Both the position numbers and the translations under genes were made by a program. Source: G963668435 sp963668435 (GTDB lineage: Bacteria; Latescibacterota; Latescibacteria; Latescibacterales; Latescibacteraceae). From it: a DNA stretch of 64,000 bases. The notes beneath the pieces are model-generated. The model was not told the DNA's origin. It saw only the letters and a program-made list of their open reading frames with translations, and made no database searches. The stretch lies in assembly GCA_963668435.2 (NCBI GenBank), contig CAXXSC010000006.1:806001-870000 (forward strand), written 5' to 3'. Shown here in pieces: positions 44,387 through 51,396 of this stretch (position 1 is the first letter of the stretch; each line of letters begins with the position of its first letter).

Positions 44387-44545
44387 CTGTCCGATCGTCC
44401 CGATCGAACAGTGTTTGTCATTGGGGAAAACCGGCACTTCCCGGTTTTTCCCCAAGCCCCTTTCGGGAAGGTGCCGAGGGCACTGTATTTTTCTGGTTGG
44501 GATGTGCAGATTGAGACGCTGTTCAGCGTTTCGCCGCTGAACGCT
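44387..44545 (+). repeat. Complete multi-hairpin repeat unit (family 1): hairpins C-D-A-B
   Basis: A full plus-orientation unit. Hairpin C at 44387-44411 (CTGTCCGATCG with CGATCGAACAG). Hairpin D at 44423-44453 (GGGGAAAACCGG with CCGGTTTTTCCCC). Hairpin A at 44471-44483 (GTGCC-GAG-GGCAC), then TGTATTTTTCTGG...GGGATGTGCAGATTG. Hairpin B at 44522-44541 (TTCAGCG-T-TTCG-C-CGCTGAA) between CGCTG copies. All stems differ from those of the full unit at 54662, while the linkers match. The remaining 44210-45445 sequence holds this unit, a hairpin element at about 44600-44635 and the inverted unit at 45080. Confidence 0.85.
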
Positions 44546-44639
44546 GGCTTAGGAAATCAGCAGTATGCCTGTCTGCATAAAAAGTGCCCGCTGGCACCCC
44601 CTCCATAGGGGGATGTCATGAAACGACAGGGGGTTTCTT

Positions 44640-45000
44640 CTTTTCTCCTGTATTCTGACTCTTGTCTTTTCAAATCGGCATGTTACGGTGGACAGCCTTT
44701 CTTATGTAACTGGAATGGAGGGCGTTTGGCAGGTTGAAAGGCTTATGAAATGGGTTGAGAATATGGATAAGGAGAAAAAGGTATGTGTGCTATTGATTGA
44801 ACATTCAATCGTTTATACTATATTGTATTACACTTATCCCCACCGTTTTTCCTGCAAATCAGCCCGCTTTATCACAATAACATCATTTTTCCCTGTACGT
44901 GCGGTGATGCCTGCCGCAGCGCACTTCTCTAACCCTGTATTTCCATCATCTTTTATCATTTAATCACAGAAATCCGTTTTCACTGTGTTTCAACGAGACA
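44640..45000. other. Intergenic stretch without a recognisable gene
   Basis: This part begins with a TTTTCTCCTGTATTCTG repeat that recurs at 43277, 34070 and 49130, and ends in the ATCATTTAATCACAGAAATC tail typical of family-1 repeats. A 91-codon open frame (44688-44963) lies here. Its first half looks somewhat protein-like (VWQVERLMKWVENMDKEKK), so it may be a decayed gene fragment, but it runs on into repeat sequence and I cannot support it as a gene. Confidence 0.4.
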
Positions 45001-45054
45001 GGTCAGCGTTTCAGGGATCAGCGGACCCATTTTTTGTTTTTCCTTTTCTGTCTT

Positions 45055-45260
45055 TTCCCGCTGATCGCACAATTCAACGTTGTCGTCGCAGCGACAACAG
45101 TGGACCAATCTGCACATGCACCACAGAAATATTAAGGGCCCGCTGGCCCTTTGCCGAAGGGGTTTCAGGGGAAACCGGGAAATTCCGGTGTCCCCTGATG
45201 ACAAACACTGGCCGGTCGCAAGACCGGACAGGTCAGTTTCCAGTCAGTTCCAGTCAGTTT
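45055..45260 (-). repeat. Complete multi-hairpin repeat unit (family 1), minus orientation
   Basis: Read on the plus strand: hairpin B at 45080-45097 (TTGTCG arms), linker CAATCTGCACATG, hairpin A GGGCC-CGCT-GGCCC (45136-45149), hairpin D at 45168-45195 (GGGGAAACCGG with CCGGTGTCCCC), hairpin C at 45208-45231 (CTGGCCGGTC-GCAA-GACCGGACAG). The order is the mirror of 44387-44545. It lies about 215 bp upstream of the oxidoreductase gene. Confidence 0.82.
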
Positions 45261-45445
45261 TAGAGGCCGGGCTATTTCAATCAGTAAATCACTCCCGCAA
45301 GTCCGTCTGTCGGCCCCGGATGTCACATTTTCCTTTTGCCGCGGGCGTTTTTTTTCTATTGTACAGAGAGGGGGGCGGGCAGAGTTTGCCGCTCTCCGCA
45401 AAGCAGCGCACAATAACGGCTTAATTCATATTTCCGGAGGCTCCC

Positions 45446-46516
45446 ATGCCCGCGACAAAACACCCGTCATCGCTGAAAATCCTCAAGATCGGCGTACTCG
45501 GCACCGGCCCGTTCTCGTTCTACGGGTCTTTCAACCGTGCGATCAACAACGCGCGGCCGTACAATTTCTATTCCATGCGTATCACGCACATCTGGGGCGA
45601 TGATTACCGGAAAAATTACCGCGGCTCGCCGGAGTGGGTGAAAAAGATGCTGGATTTCTGGGGCAGCGACAAGCAGTCGGCGGAGGGCATGGCGAAAGAG
45701 CTGGGCATTCCCAATGTCTGCAAGGATTTTCATGAGATGGTGGATGAGGTCGATGCCGCGCTGATCATGGATTTCGACCGCAGCTATGAGCTTGCGGAGC
45801 CGTTCCTTAAGCGCGGCAAGCCGATCTATCTCTGTTCGCCGGTGGCGGTGAGTGTGCCCGAATGTGAGAAAATCCTCGACCTGGCCGAGGCAAACAACGC
45901 CGCGGTCTATTCCGGCGCATACAGCCAGGACCTCTACGAGCACACTATCCGCACGCAGAAAATCAAGCGTGAAAACATAGCGAGCTTTTACGCCTCGACC
46001 TCGCACCATTTTTTCACCTCCTATGCGCCGGACGGGCTCGATCCTATTTATCATCTGATCGGGCCGGGTGTAAAAACAGTGGCGCTTCACGGCTGGCATG
46101 GGTCGGCGGGCTATGATCCCGACGAGATCCCCGTGTCGCGCATCAACCTGAGCTATGAGCCGCGCGGGGACAATCCGCCAATCCAGGGCTGTCTCACACT
46201 CGGCGGTTTCAAGCGCTCGACCGAGTGGTACCGGGTTGTCTACCGTGACCACAGTGTGTTCGAGGGAGTCACGACGACCAACTGGAGCGACCGCGAGCAG
46301 ACTCTTCAGGACATGGTGATCAAGATCCAGCAGACCTTTGTCACCAACAAGTCGCCGGAGACACGGGAGGATGTGCTCAACAAGCTGCGCGTGCTTATCG
46401 CCGCATTCAAGTCGGCCAACGAGGGTGGGCGCCCGGTGAATGTCTATGAACTGGGCGATTACAGGCTTCCGACAGTCCGAATAGAAAAATGGGACGAAAT
46501 TCCCGATAAAATGTAG
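45446..46516 (+). CDS. Gfo/Idh/MocA-family oxidoreductase (cytosolic)
   Basis: A 356-residue protein. GGAGG lies before the start. The Rossmann strand KIGVLGTGPFSFYGSF replaces the usual G.G.(A/S)..H with G.G.F.F, and the NAD-binding domain runs to about 150. A segment resembling the EKP region reads LCSPVAVSVPECEKIL, again without the Lys. The C-terminal domain includes HHFFTSYAPDGLDPIYHLIG, where His residues could take over catalysis. It is distantly related to the Tat-exported protein at 20686, shares the replacement of the EKP Lys, and has no signal peptide. These proteins act on sugars or cyclitols. The substrate is unknown, and the active-site change raises doubt about standard dehydrogenase activity. 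A STAS-like gene follows after 60 bp. Confidence 0.8.
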   Translation: MPATKHPSSLKILKIGVLGTGPFSFYGSFNRAINNARPYNFYSMRITHIWGDDYRKNYRGSPEWVKKMLDFWGSDKQSAEGMAKELGIPNVCKDFHEMVDEVDAALIMDFDRSYELAEPFLKRGKPIYLCSPVAVSVPECEKILDLAEANNAAVYSGAYSQDLYEHTIRTQKIKRENIASFYASTSHHFFTSYAPDGLDPIYHLIGPGVKTVALHGWHGSAGYDPDEIPVSRINLSYEPRGDNPPIQGCLTLGGFKRSTEWYRVVYRDHSVFEGVTTTNWSDREQTLQDMVIKIQQTFVTNKSPETREDVLNKLRVLIAAFKSANEGGRPVNVYELGDYRLPTVRIEKWDEIPDKM

Positions 46517-46576
46517 TATATTATATATGGATAGACTTATGTAGTATCGGGTGATCTGAAAGGAGATGACTCCAGG

Positions 46577-46987
46577 ATGGCACAGTTCAGCTGTGACTTC
46601 TATAAGGAGCAGAATCTCTGTATCGCAAGGTTTAACGTCGGCGTTGTCGACATGCAGCGTTTTGTCGAGGAAGTGACGACTGAGATTTTCATGCGGGAGG
46701 GATGGGTTTCCGGCATGGGGATTCTCTATGATCTGCGAAAAGCCGTCTCCCTGAACCTGACCTATGAGCTGGCAGACGAAATCGATATGAATGTCAGCGA
46801 GGAACAGGCGCGGGAGGTCGACCAGTGCCGTCGTGTGCTTCTCTGCGGCAACAATGCTGTCTATGGCCAGTTCAGGATGTGGACCTCGGTCATGGAGACC
46901 GCGGACATGGCGCTGGTGACAAAAAGCCTCGATGACGCCCTTAAATGGTTATGTGTGAATGATCCCGCAGCGGTGGGCCTTGGCTGA
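46577..46987 (+). CDS. STAS-like small protein, tandem paralogue 1
   Basis: A 136-residue soluble protein, the first of four tandem paralogues. Like the others it follows the plan of small STAS/SpoIIAA-like proteins: a first strand pair (CDFYKEQNLCIARF), a helix, a strand with GMGILYDLRKAVS, a helix, a strand with CRRVLLCGNNAVYG, and a final DDALKWLCVNDPAAV helix-strand. STAS-type domains often act in protein interaction or signalling without an enzyme activity. AAAGGAG precedes the start. It is 60 bp after the oxidoreductase gene and may be co-transcribed with it. The specific role is unknown. Confidence 0.75.
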   Translation: MAQFSCDFYKEQNLCIARFNVGVVDMQRFVEEVTTEIFMREGWVSGMGILYDLRKAVSLNLTYELADEIDMNVSEEQAREVDQCRRVLLCGNNAVYGQFRMWTSVMETADMALVTKSLDDALKWLCVNDPAAVGLG

Positions 46988-47067
46988 TAATGGCGTAAGG
47001 ACGGCGTCTGCGTTTTTTTATAGAAAACAGAGAACGACAGGCGATATGGCTATTCAGGAGATGTCTG

Positions 47068-47478
47068 ATGCCGGATTATAAGCATTTAATAATTCCTGAA
47101 TATAATCTATGTATTTTGAAAACAACCGGGATATCGATAAATGCCGATAAACTCATGGCATGGTTCGAAACAGCGGTTGAAACTGATCCGGATTTCCGTA
47201 AAGGCATGAAATTTCTAATGGATTACCGGACTGTCAAGGATAAACACAAAATACCCCATGAGATCATGTGGAACAAAAGAAACGGTGTCAAGAATAAGAA
47301 ATACGTGGATGTGAAACATGTCCGGCGCGCCTATCTTGTTTCCAGCGCGGGCATCATGGAAACGATCCGTAACTGGAGCAAGCTCGTGGAAACCACGGAC
47401 ACCACGCTCGTGACCATGTCGGTGGAGGACGCCGCAGCCTGGCTTGCTATTGATGACCTGTCAGTGCTGGATTTCTGA
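47068..47478 (+). CDS. STAS-like small protein, tandem paralogue 2
   Basis: A 136-residue paralogue, with CAGGAG seven bases before the start. Matching segments are YNLCILKTTG, DPDFRKGMKFLMDYRTVKD, VRRAYLVSSAGIMETIRNW and VEDAAAWLAIDDLSVLDF. The DPDFRKGM...D.R motif is the best match to the general STAS-like family. Identity with paralogue 1 is low, so the duplication is old. A family-1 A hairpin starts about 17 bp after the stop codon and may end this transcript. Confidence 0.77.
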   Translation: MPDYKHLIIPEYNLCILKTTGISINADKLMAWFETAVETDPDFRKGMKFLMDYRTVKDKHKIPHEIMWNKRNGVKNKKYVDVKHVRRAYLVSSAGIMETIRNWSKLVETTDTTLVTMSVEDAAAWLAIDDLSVLDF

Positions 47479-47484
47479 ATCCGG

Positions 47485-47680
47485 GGTCACGGACCCTTTT
47501 CGGTCAGTGAGGAATGTGCAGATGGTGTCGCTGTACGGCTCTACGAAGCCGTACGCTGGATTGCAGGATCAGCATCGGCGGGGTCGGCGGACCCTTTTTG
47601 GTCTGAAGTGAGTGATACAGATTGATCTGCTGTTGCCGCTTCGACGACAACGCTGAACTACAAGATCACCGGGAATAAAT
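47485..47680 (+). repeat. Multi-hairpin repeat units (family 1) between STAS-like genes
   Basis: Hairpin A GGGTC-ACG-GACCC is directly behind the stop of paralogue 2. Hairpin B is TACGGCT-C-TACG-A-AGCCGTA (about 47533-47552), again between CGCTG copies. A further A hairpin (GGGTC-GGCG-GACCC) and a TTGCCGC/GACGACAA-type B hairpin follow. The two arms of the 47533 stem both carry the change that leaves the 32544 copy mismatched. Confidence 0.8.
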
Positions 47681-47769
47681 GTCAGAACCGCTTATGGAAA
47701 TAAATGCAGCACCCCGGATTGATATATGCGGAGAATGCTTTCAATTGAATCAACAACGGGATTTTGCCC

Positions 47770-48180
47770 ATGAACACGAGAATCGCTAATTTCAGACCGG
47801 ACTGTAATATCTGTATCGTCAGGGAGCTTGACAAAATACTGGATATACGTGTCTTCCTCGACTGGATGACAAATGACATTATCAGCGCGGACGATTTTGA
47901 AGACGGCATGAATGTGCTCATCGATCTGCGGGCTGTCAAAAAGATAAAGAACATGGAGTATAACGTTCTGTATACCGAGGCGCTCAGGTTCGGCACGACA
48001 CACAACGCCTATTACGGTGTGGGACGGCGCTCGTTCCTCGTGTCGTCTGCGGTGGTCCACGGGGGCGCCTCCATGTGGGTCAAGCTTCTCGATATAGATA
48101 CCATCTCCCGGATTTGCGAGGATCCGGGCAAGGCGCTCCAGTGGCTTGGGGTGGAGGACCTCTCCGTGCTGGATTTCTAA
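47770..48180 (+). CDS. STAS-like small protein, tandem paralogue 3
   Basis: A 136-residue paralogue. The ATG at 47770 is preferred over a TTG at 47764, with GGGA about nine bases upstream. It shares DCNICIVRELD, ADDFEDGMNVLIDLRAVKK, GRRSFLVSSAVVHGGASMWVK and GKALQWLGVEDLSVLDF. Its C-terminal DDLSVLDF/EDLSVLDF ending is the same as in paralogue 2, so these two are the closest pair. An A hairpin follows the stop codon at about 48186. Confidence 0.77.
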   Translation: MNTRIANFRPDCNICIVRELDKILDIRVFLDWMTNDIISADDFEDGMNVLIDLRAVKKIKNMEYNVLYTEALRFGTTHNAYYGVGRRSFLVSSAVVHGGASMWVKLLDIDTISRICEDPGKALQWLGVEDLSVLDF

Positions 48181-48184
48181 AACC

Positions 48185-48280
48185 GGGGTCGACGGACCCT
48201 TTTCGGTCTGATGTGGGTGATACAGATCGATCCGCTGTTCGGCGTTTCGCCGCCGAACGCTGGATTGCAGGATCAGGGGC
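48185..48280 (+). repeat. Multi-hairpin repeat unit (family 1)
   Basis: Hairpin A GGGTC-GACG-GACCC lies seven bases after the stop of paralogue 3. The linker carries GATGTGGGTGATACAGATCGATC. Hairpin B is TTCGGCG-T-TTCG-C-CGCCGAA (about 48239-48258) with CGCTGG after it. Confidence 0.8.
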
Positions 48281-48348
48281 GGTAATTGAGAGAATATTTT
48301 TTTCATATAGAGTAGAAGTACTCGAACAAAAACCAAAGAGGTTTCCCT

Positions 48349-48774
48349 ATGTCAGATTTTAGCTGCGACATTTTTAAAGACCAGAATATATGTGTTGTCA
48401 AAACACTGAAAGAAAGAATAACCGCGGAAGAGTTCCTTACCTGGCTGAGCGAAATAGTGTGCGAGCTGACCGAGTTCAAAAGCAGCATGAAAGCCCTTTT
48501 CGATTTCAGAAGCCTTCGCAAAATAGAAGAGGTCAGCTTTGTCGATGACGATGAAAGCGGCACCTATTTCAAGGATATAGTACAGAAGAAAATGGGCAAA
48601 AAAGAGCCCCGTGCGATCATAGCCAATCTCGACGGTGTCTATTACACGACCGCCATGTGGTGTCAGGTCATGGATATCGAGGCCCGGACAAAAGTGTTCG
48701 AGACCCCGGAGGAGGCGTTCCAATGGCTGAGCATCGAGGACCCCTCCGCTGTCGGCTACGATGTCGAGTGGTGA
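48349..48774 (+). CDS. STAS-like small protein, tandem paralogue 4
   Basis: A 141-residue paralogue with AGAGG eight bases before the start. It begins MSDFSCDIFKDQNICVVK, closest to paralogue 1 (MAQFSCDFYKEQNLCIAR), and ends EEAFQWLSIEDPSAVGYD, again like paralogue 1 (DPAAVG). The centre KSSMKALFDFRSLRK keeps the D.R signature. The array therefore seems to consist of two subtypes, 1/4 and 2/3. Function unknown. Confidence 0.76.
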   Translation: MSDFSCDIFKDQNICVVKTLKERITAEEFLTWLSEIVCELTEFKSSMKALFDFRSLRKIEEVSFVDDDESGTYFKDIVQKKMGKKEPRAIIANLDGVYYTTAMWCQVMDIEARTKVFETPEEAFQWLSIEDPSAVGYDVEW

Positions 48775-48839
48775 CCGCGGCGCTAGATACTGCCGTTGTC
48801 GGCGGCTGTATTCTGAAAGGAAGGATGCAGAAATCAGAA

Positions 48840-49200
48840 TGCAGGAACAAAGACTGAAAAATGGAACACGGATGCCGCAGATCAGGCGGATGGACACGGA
48901 TTGAAAAATCAGTTCAAGGATTAAGGGTATCTCTATTAATTCGCTTTTAAGGCATGAGCGGTATATTTAAGTGACCTGACAAGACAATGGAAGTGATGGC
49001 TTATCAAAAAGATAAGTCGAATTTCCATGAACGAGGTCAGGCGCTGAAAGATACGCTCTCTGGTAAAAATGGAATAAATAGAGGTGCCCTTAAGGATTAG
49101 GGATTAAGAGAAAAGATTGAAGATTCACCACTGAATCCTGTATTCTATCTTGTTTCCTGTTTTCAATAGCTGATTTTTTTATGAAAGGAGAGGCGCAAAC
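48840..49200. repeat. Structured intergenic repeat family 2, copy 3, with flanking short repeats
   Basis: The 500-bp gap starts with GGAACACGGATG and GGACACGGATTGA repeats. The family-2 element spans 48922-49093. Its ends close on each other: AAGGGTATCTCTATT (48923-48937) pairs with AATAGAGGTGCCCTT (49077-49091), with G-T wobbles only. Inside, CCTGAC pairs with GTCAGG, ATGGAA with TTTCCAT, and GCTTATC with GATAAGT. After it come AGGATTAGGGATTAAGAG and CCTGTATTCTAT-type repeats. Confidence 0.7.
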
Positions 49201-49274
49201 ACGCAAATGATACCGTAATCAGCAGCAGCATACAAGCTTTCGGAAGCTTCAATGTGCGCTAAGGGGGGGGCACA

Positions 49275-49991
49275 ATGAAACAGAACGAAGAATGCATCAC
49301 TCTGCATGAGGAGGTGCTGGAGAACTGGCAGAGCGTGGTCGATATCCTGGCTGAACTGCTCGATGTTCCCGCAGCGCTCATTATGCGGCTTTCCGGGGAG
49401 GAGATCGAGGTGCTGCTTGCCAGCAGCAGCGATGGTAATCCCTATAAACCGGGAGCCTCGGAACATTTCTGGGACTCCGGCCTTTACTGCGAGACTGTCA
49501 TCCGTTCCAAACGAAGTCTTCTGGTGCCGGACGCGCTCGAGGACGTGAACTGGAAAAACAATCCGGATGTCAGGCTCAACATGATTTCCTATCTCGGCTA
49601 CCCGATCAGTTTTCCCGACGGCGAACCGTTCGGCACACTCTGTGTTCTCGACAACAAGAAAAACGCCTATTCAGAAACCTACATCCACCTTCTCGAAAAA
49701 TTCCGCGACCTGGTGCAGTCCCATCTGTGGCAGATCTATATGAACCACCAGCTCAACGACAGCAACAAATCACTCCGCGATTACATCGATGAAATCCGCA
49801 GCCTGAGAGCTATCATACCGATCTGCTCCCACTGCAAAAACGTGCGGACGGACGACGATTACTGGGAATCAGTGGAGGACTACTTCTCCAAACACACGGG
49901 GAGCGAGTTTACCCACGGCATCTGCCCCGACTGTATGGAAAAATACTACAGCGGTGTCATGAATCAGGGAAAACGAAACTGCAGCGACTGA
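49275..49991 (+). CDS. GAF-domain protein with C-terminal CxxC..CxxC ribbon module
   Basis: A 238-residue cytosolic protein. A G-rich run (AAGGGGGGGG) acts as ribosome binding site. Residues about 15-155 form a GAF domain (WQSVVDILAELLDVPAALIM, YLGYPISFPDGEPFGTLCVLD), which binds small ligands or chromophores. A coiled helix (about 158-185) connects to the module IPICSHCKNVRTDDDYW...EDYFSKHT...FTHGICPDCMEKYY (about 187-227), a likely zinc ribbon that also ends the membrane protein at 29281. In other bacteria this module closes many PAS, GAF and receiver proteins. There is no kinase or cyclase domain. A signalling adaptor role is inferred. A terminator follows at 50072. Confidence 0.85.
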   Translation: MKQNEECITLHEEVLENWQSVVDILAELLDVPAALIMRLSGEEIEVLLASSSDGNPYKPGASEHFWDSGLYCETVIRSKRSLLVPDALEDVNWKNNPDVRLNMISYLGYPISFPDGEPFGTLCVLDNKKNAYSETYIHLLEKFRDLVQSHLWQIYMNHQLNDSNKSLRDYIDEIRSLRAIIPICSHCKNVRTDDDYWESVEDYFSKHTGSEFTHGICPDCMEKYYSGVMNQGKRNCSD

Positions 49992-50071
49992 TATCTCGCC
50001 CGCAATGAACTTCCCGGAGCAAACTACGAGGAATTCTGCTGATTATTAAACGCAGTACTACCGAAAAAGAA

Positions 50072-50104
50072 AAAAGGATCGCCATTTCGGGTGGCGATCC
50101 TTTT
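50072..50104. terminator. Bidirectional intrinsic terminator
   Basis: AAAAGGATCGCC (50072-50083) pairs perfectly with GGCGATCCTTTT (50093-50104) around a 9-base loop. It closes the GAF gene on the plus strand and the small hydrophobic peptide gene on the minus strand. Confidence 0.92.
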
Positions 50105-50160
50105 CTATTATTGCTTCGCTTTGCTTGCTTGTTTTGCTTGCGTTGCTTTTGCTTTGCTTC
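50105..50160. repeat. Low-complexity TTGCT/GCTTTGCTT tract
   Basis: Directly after the terminator the plus strand repeats TTGCT-type pentamers with small variations. Read on the minus strand it would encode a Lys/Gln/Asn-rich tail. A minus-strand frame (start 50250, overlapping the stop of the small peptide gene by one base) passes through it. That frame then runs through the terminator, so it is probably not a gene. Confidence 0.45.
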
Positions 50161-50249
50161 ATTGTGGACGCGTGAAACATTGGATGGTTCCAATTTTTTT
50201 CCGGCGAAGGCTGCGGCGTCCGCGAAGGCTTGGCCGGGCTTCGCCCGCA

Positions 50250-50381
50250 TCAGAGGCCAATCAGGCCGAGGGAGTAACTGGCAGTCATCTTGGAGACAAT
50301 GTAAGCTGCTCCGGCGGCATAATATGCCAAACCGCTTGCAACTAAGATCGCGTCCTTAATGAATTTAGTTTTGTCCTTCAT
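50250..50381 (-). CDS. 43-residue hydrophobic small protein
   Basis: A short gene supported by a good ribosome site (AGGGGGATATC before the ATG at 50381) and by a following strong terminator on the same strand. The product has a basic start (MKDKTKFIKDAI) and a Gly/Ala/Tyr-rich hydrophobic helix (LVASGLAYYAAGAAYIVSK), then a short tail. It could be a single-pass membrane peptide, an amphipathic toxin-like peptide or a small bacteriocin-like peptide. No immunity, transport or antitoxin gene is adjacent, so these are guesses. Upstream lies a palindrome (50420-50439) and a cluster of TGAGAC repeats, suggesting regulation. Confidence 0.6.
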   Translation of the reverse strand: MKDKTKFIKDAILVASGLAYYAAGAAYIVSKMTASYSLGLIGL

Positions 50382-50419
50382 GATATCCCCCTTTTTTTAT
50401 GGGATGTGGGTATATAAAA

Positions 50420-50439
50420 TCACACATTTTATGGTGTGA
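50420..50439. promoter_or_regulatory. Palindrome upstream of the small peptide gene
   Basis: TCACAC and GTGTGA form an inverted repeat with eight bases between, 39 bases upstream of the peptide start and next to TATATA-type sequence. This position suits an operator. The half-site order is the reverse of the CRP site, so I do not call it a CRP site. Confidence 0.45.
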
Positions 50440-50600
50440 CTGCAATTCTATGTCGAATACGCCCGTATATATTGCAACATGCGTGCCAAAAATGAAATAT
50501 TTTTATATTATCGCACATAACACACTAATAATATTGCAGATATAATATTTTAAGAGTATTTTGCCCGTCCGGGTTTGATCAAAAAATATCAAAATAATCG

Positions 50601-50794
50601 TGAGACAGTGAGACAGCCATGACTATGGATTATCTCAATAATGGCATTATGGCTGTTTATTATACGCTTACACGTATCATAAGGTGCGGTGAGACGTGAG
50701 ACGGGCGCTGTTTTGTGTTAGGGTTCCGTTAAAATACACCATATTTGATAAGATTTTCGTGAGACAGGTTGGGAAATATTGAGACAGCGTCTCA
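50601..50794. repeat. Cluster of six TGAGAC(AG) direct repeats ending in a palindrome
   Basis: TGAGAC occurs at 50601, 50609, 50690, 50697, 50760 and 50780. The last forms the palindrome TGAGACAGCGTCTCA (50780-50794) followed by TTTTTT. The surrounding 50385-50870 sequence is AT-rich with no supported gene. The cluster may be an operator array, or the end of a decayed mobile element. Confidence 0.55.
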
Positions 50795-50869
50795 TTTTTT
50801 CGCGAGGCAATTACGCAAAAAGGGTGTATATAGGAATCAGAATCCGTAATCGGGGGATATGGGCAGACT

Positions 50870-51345
50870 ATTCACCGCAAAGGCGCAAAGACGCGGAGAA
50901 AAGATGGATTGTCTGAACCACTGATTTTTATGATTAAATGATTAACGATGATTGAAAGATTATCCCCCTCGGTTTCGCCGTGTCCCCTCTGAAAGAGGTG
51001 GGGGCGGTCGCTAACGCGACAAAAAAATGCACCATATCAAGGGGCCGCACCCCTGACCCAAGCAGCCAGCGTTCGGCGTCGAAACGCAGAACAGCGTCTC
51101 ACTCCGCACAGTCCTCACAGACCATAAAGGGCCCGTCGGCCCCAACGATTCCGGTGATCTCACAAAAATAGCGCAAGGTCGTGAAACATCCTTGCGCGGC
51201 AATATCAGCACATCCACATCAGAAATATAAAGGGTCCGCGACCCTTTCCCGAAGGGGTTTCAGGGGAAACCGGGAAATTCCGGTGTCCCCTGATGACATC
51301 CAACTGTCCGGTCGTAAGACCGGACAGGTCCGTAAATCCGTAAAT
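50870..51345 (-). repeat. Multi-hairpin repeat unit (family 1), minus orientation, with other intergenic repeats
   Basis: Starts with ATTCACCGCAAAGGCGCAAA, a short repeat also at 59948 and (inverted) 58455, and the tail with GTCTGAACCACTG. Then hairpin B 51072-51091 (TTCGGCG arm, partly mismatched), a variant GCGCAAGG/CCTTGCGC at 51171-51197, hairpin A GGGTC-CGC-GACCC (51232-51244), hairpin D (51263-51290) and hairpin C (51304-51327, CTGTCCGGTC-GTAA-GACCGGACAG). Confidence 0.82.
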
Positions 51346-51396
51346 CCGTAAGTCGGTCAATCACTCAAGTCTTTCCATCATCCCAAGCCGCCGACC

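Noticed and set aside
44688..44963. 91-codon frame after the 44.4-kb repeat unit
   Set aside because: No ribosome site, no recognised motif, and the second half reads into repeat sequence; at most a decayed fragment.
49957..50250. 97-codon minus-strand frame coupled (TGATG) to the small hydrophobic peptide gene
   Set aside because: It passes through a low-complexity tract, a perfect terminator hairpin and the end of the GAF gene, so translation of the full frame is unlikely.
50420..50439. CRP-binding site
   Set aside because: The half-sites are in the opposite order (TCACAC..GTGTGA instead of TGTGA..TCACA) and the spacing differs.
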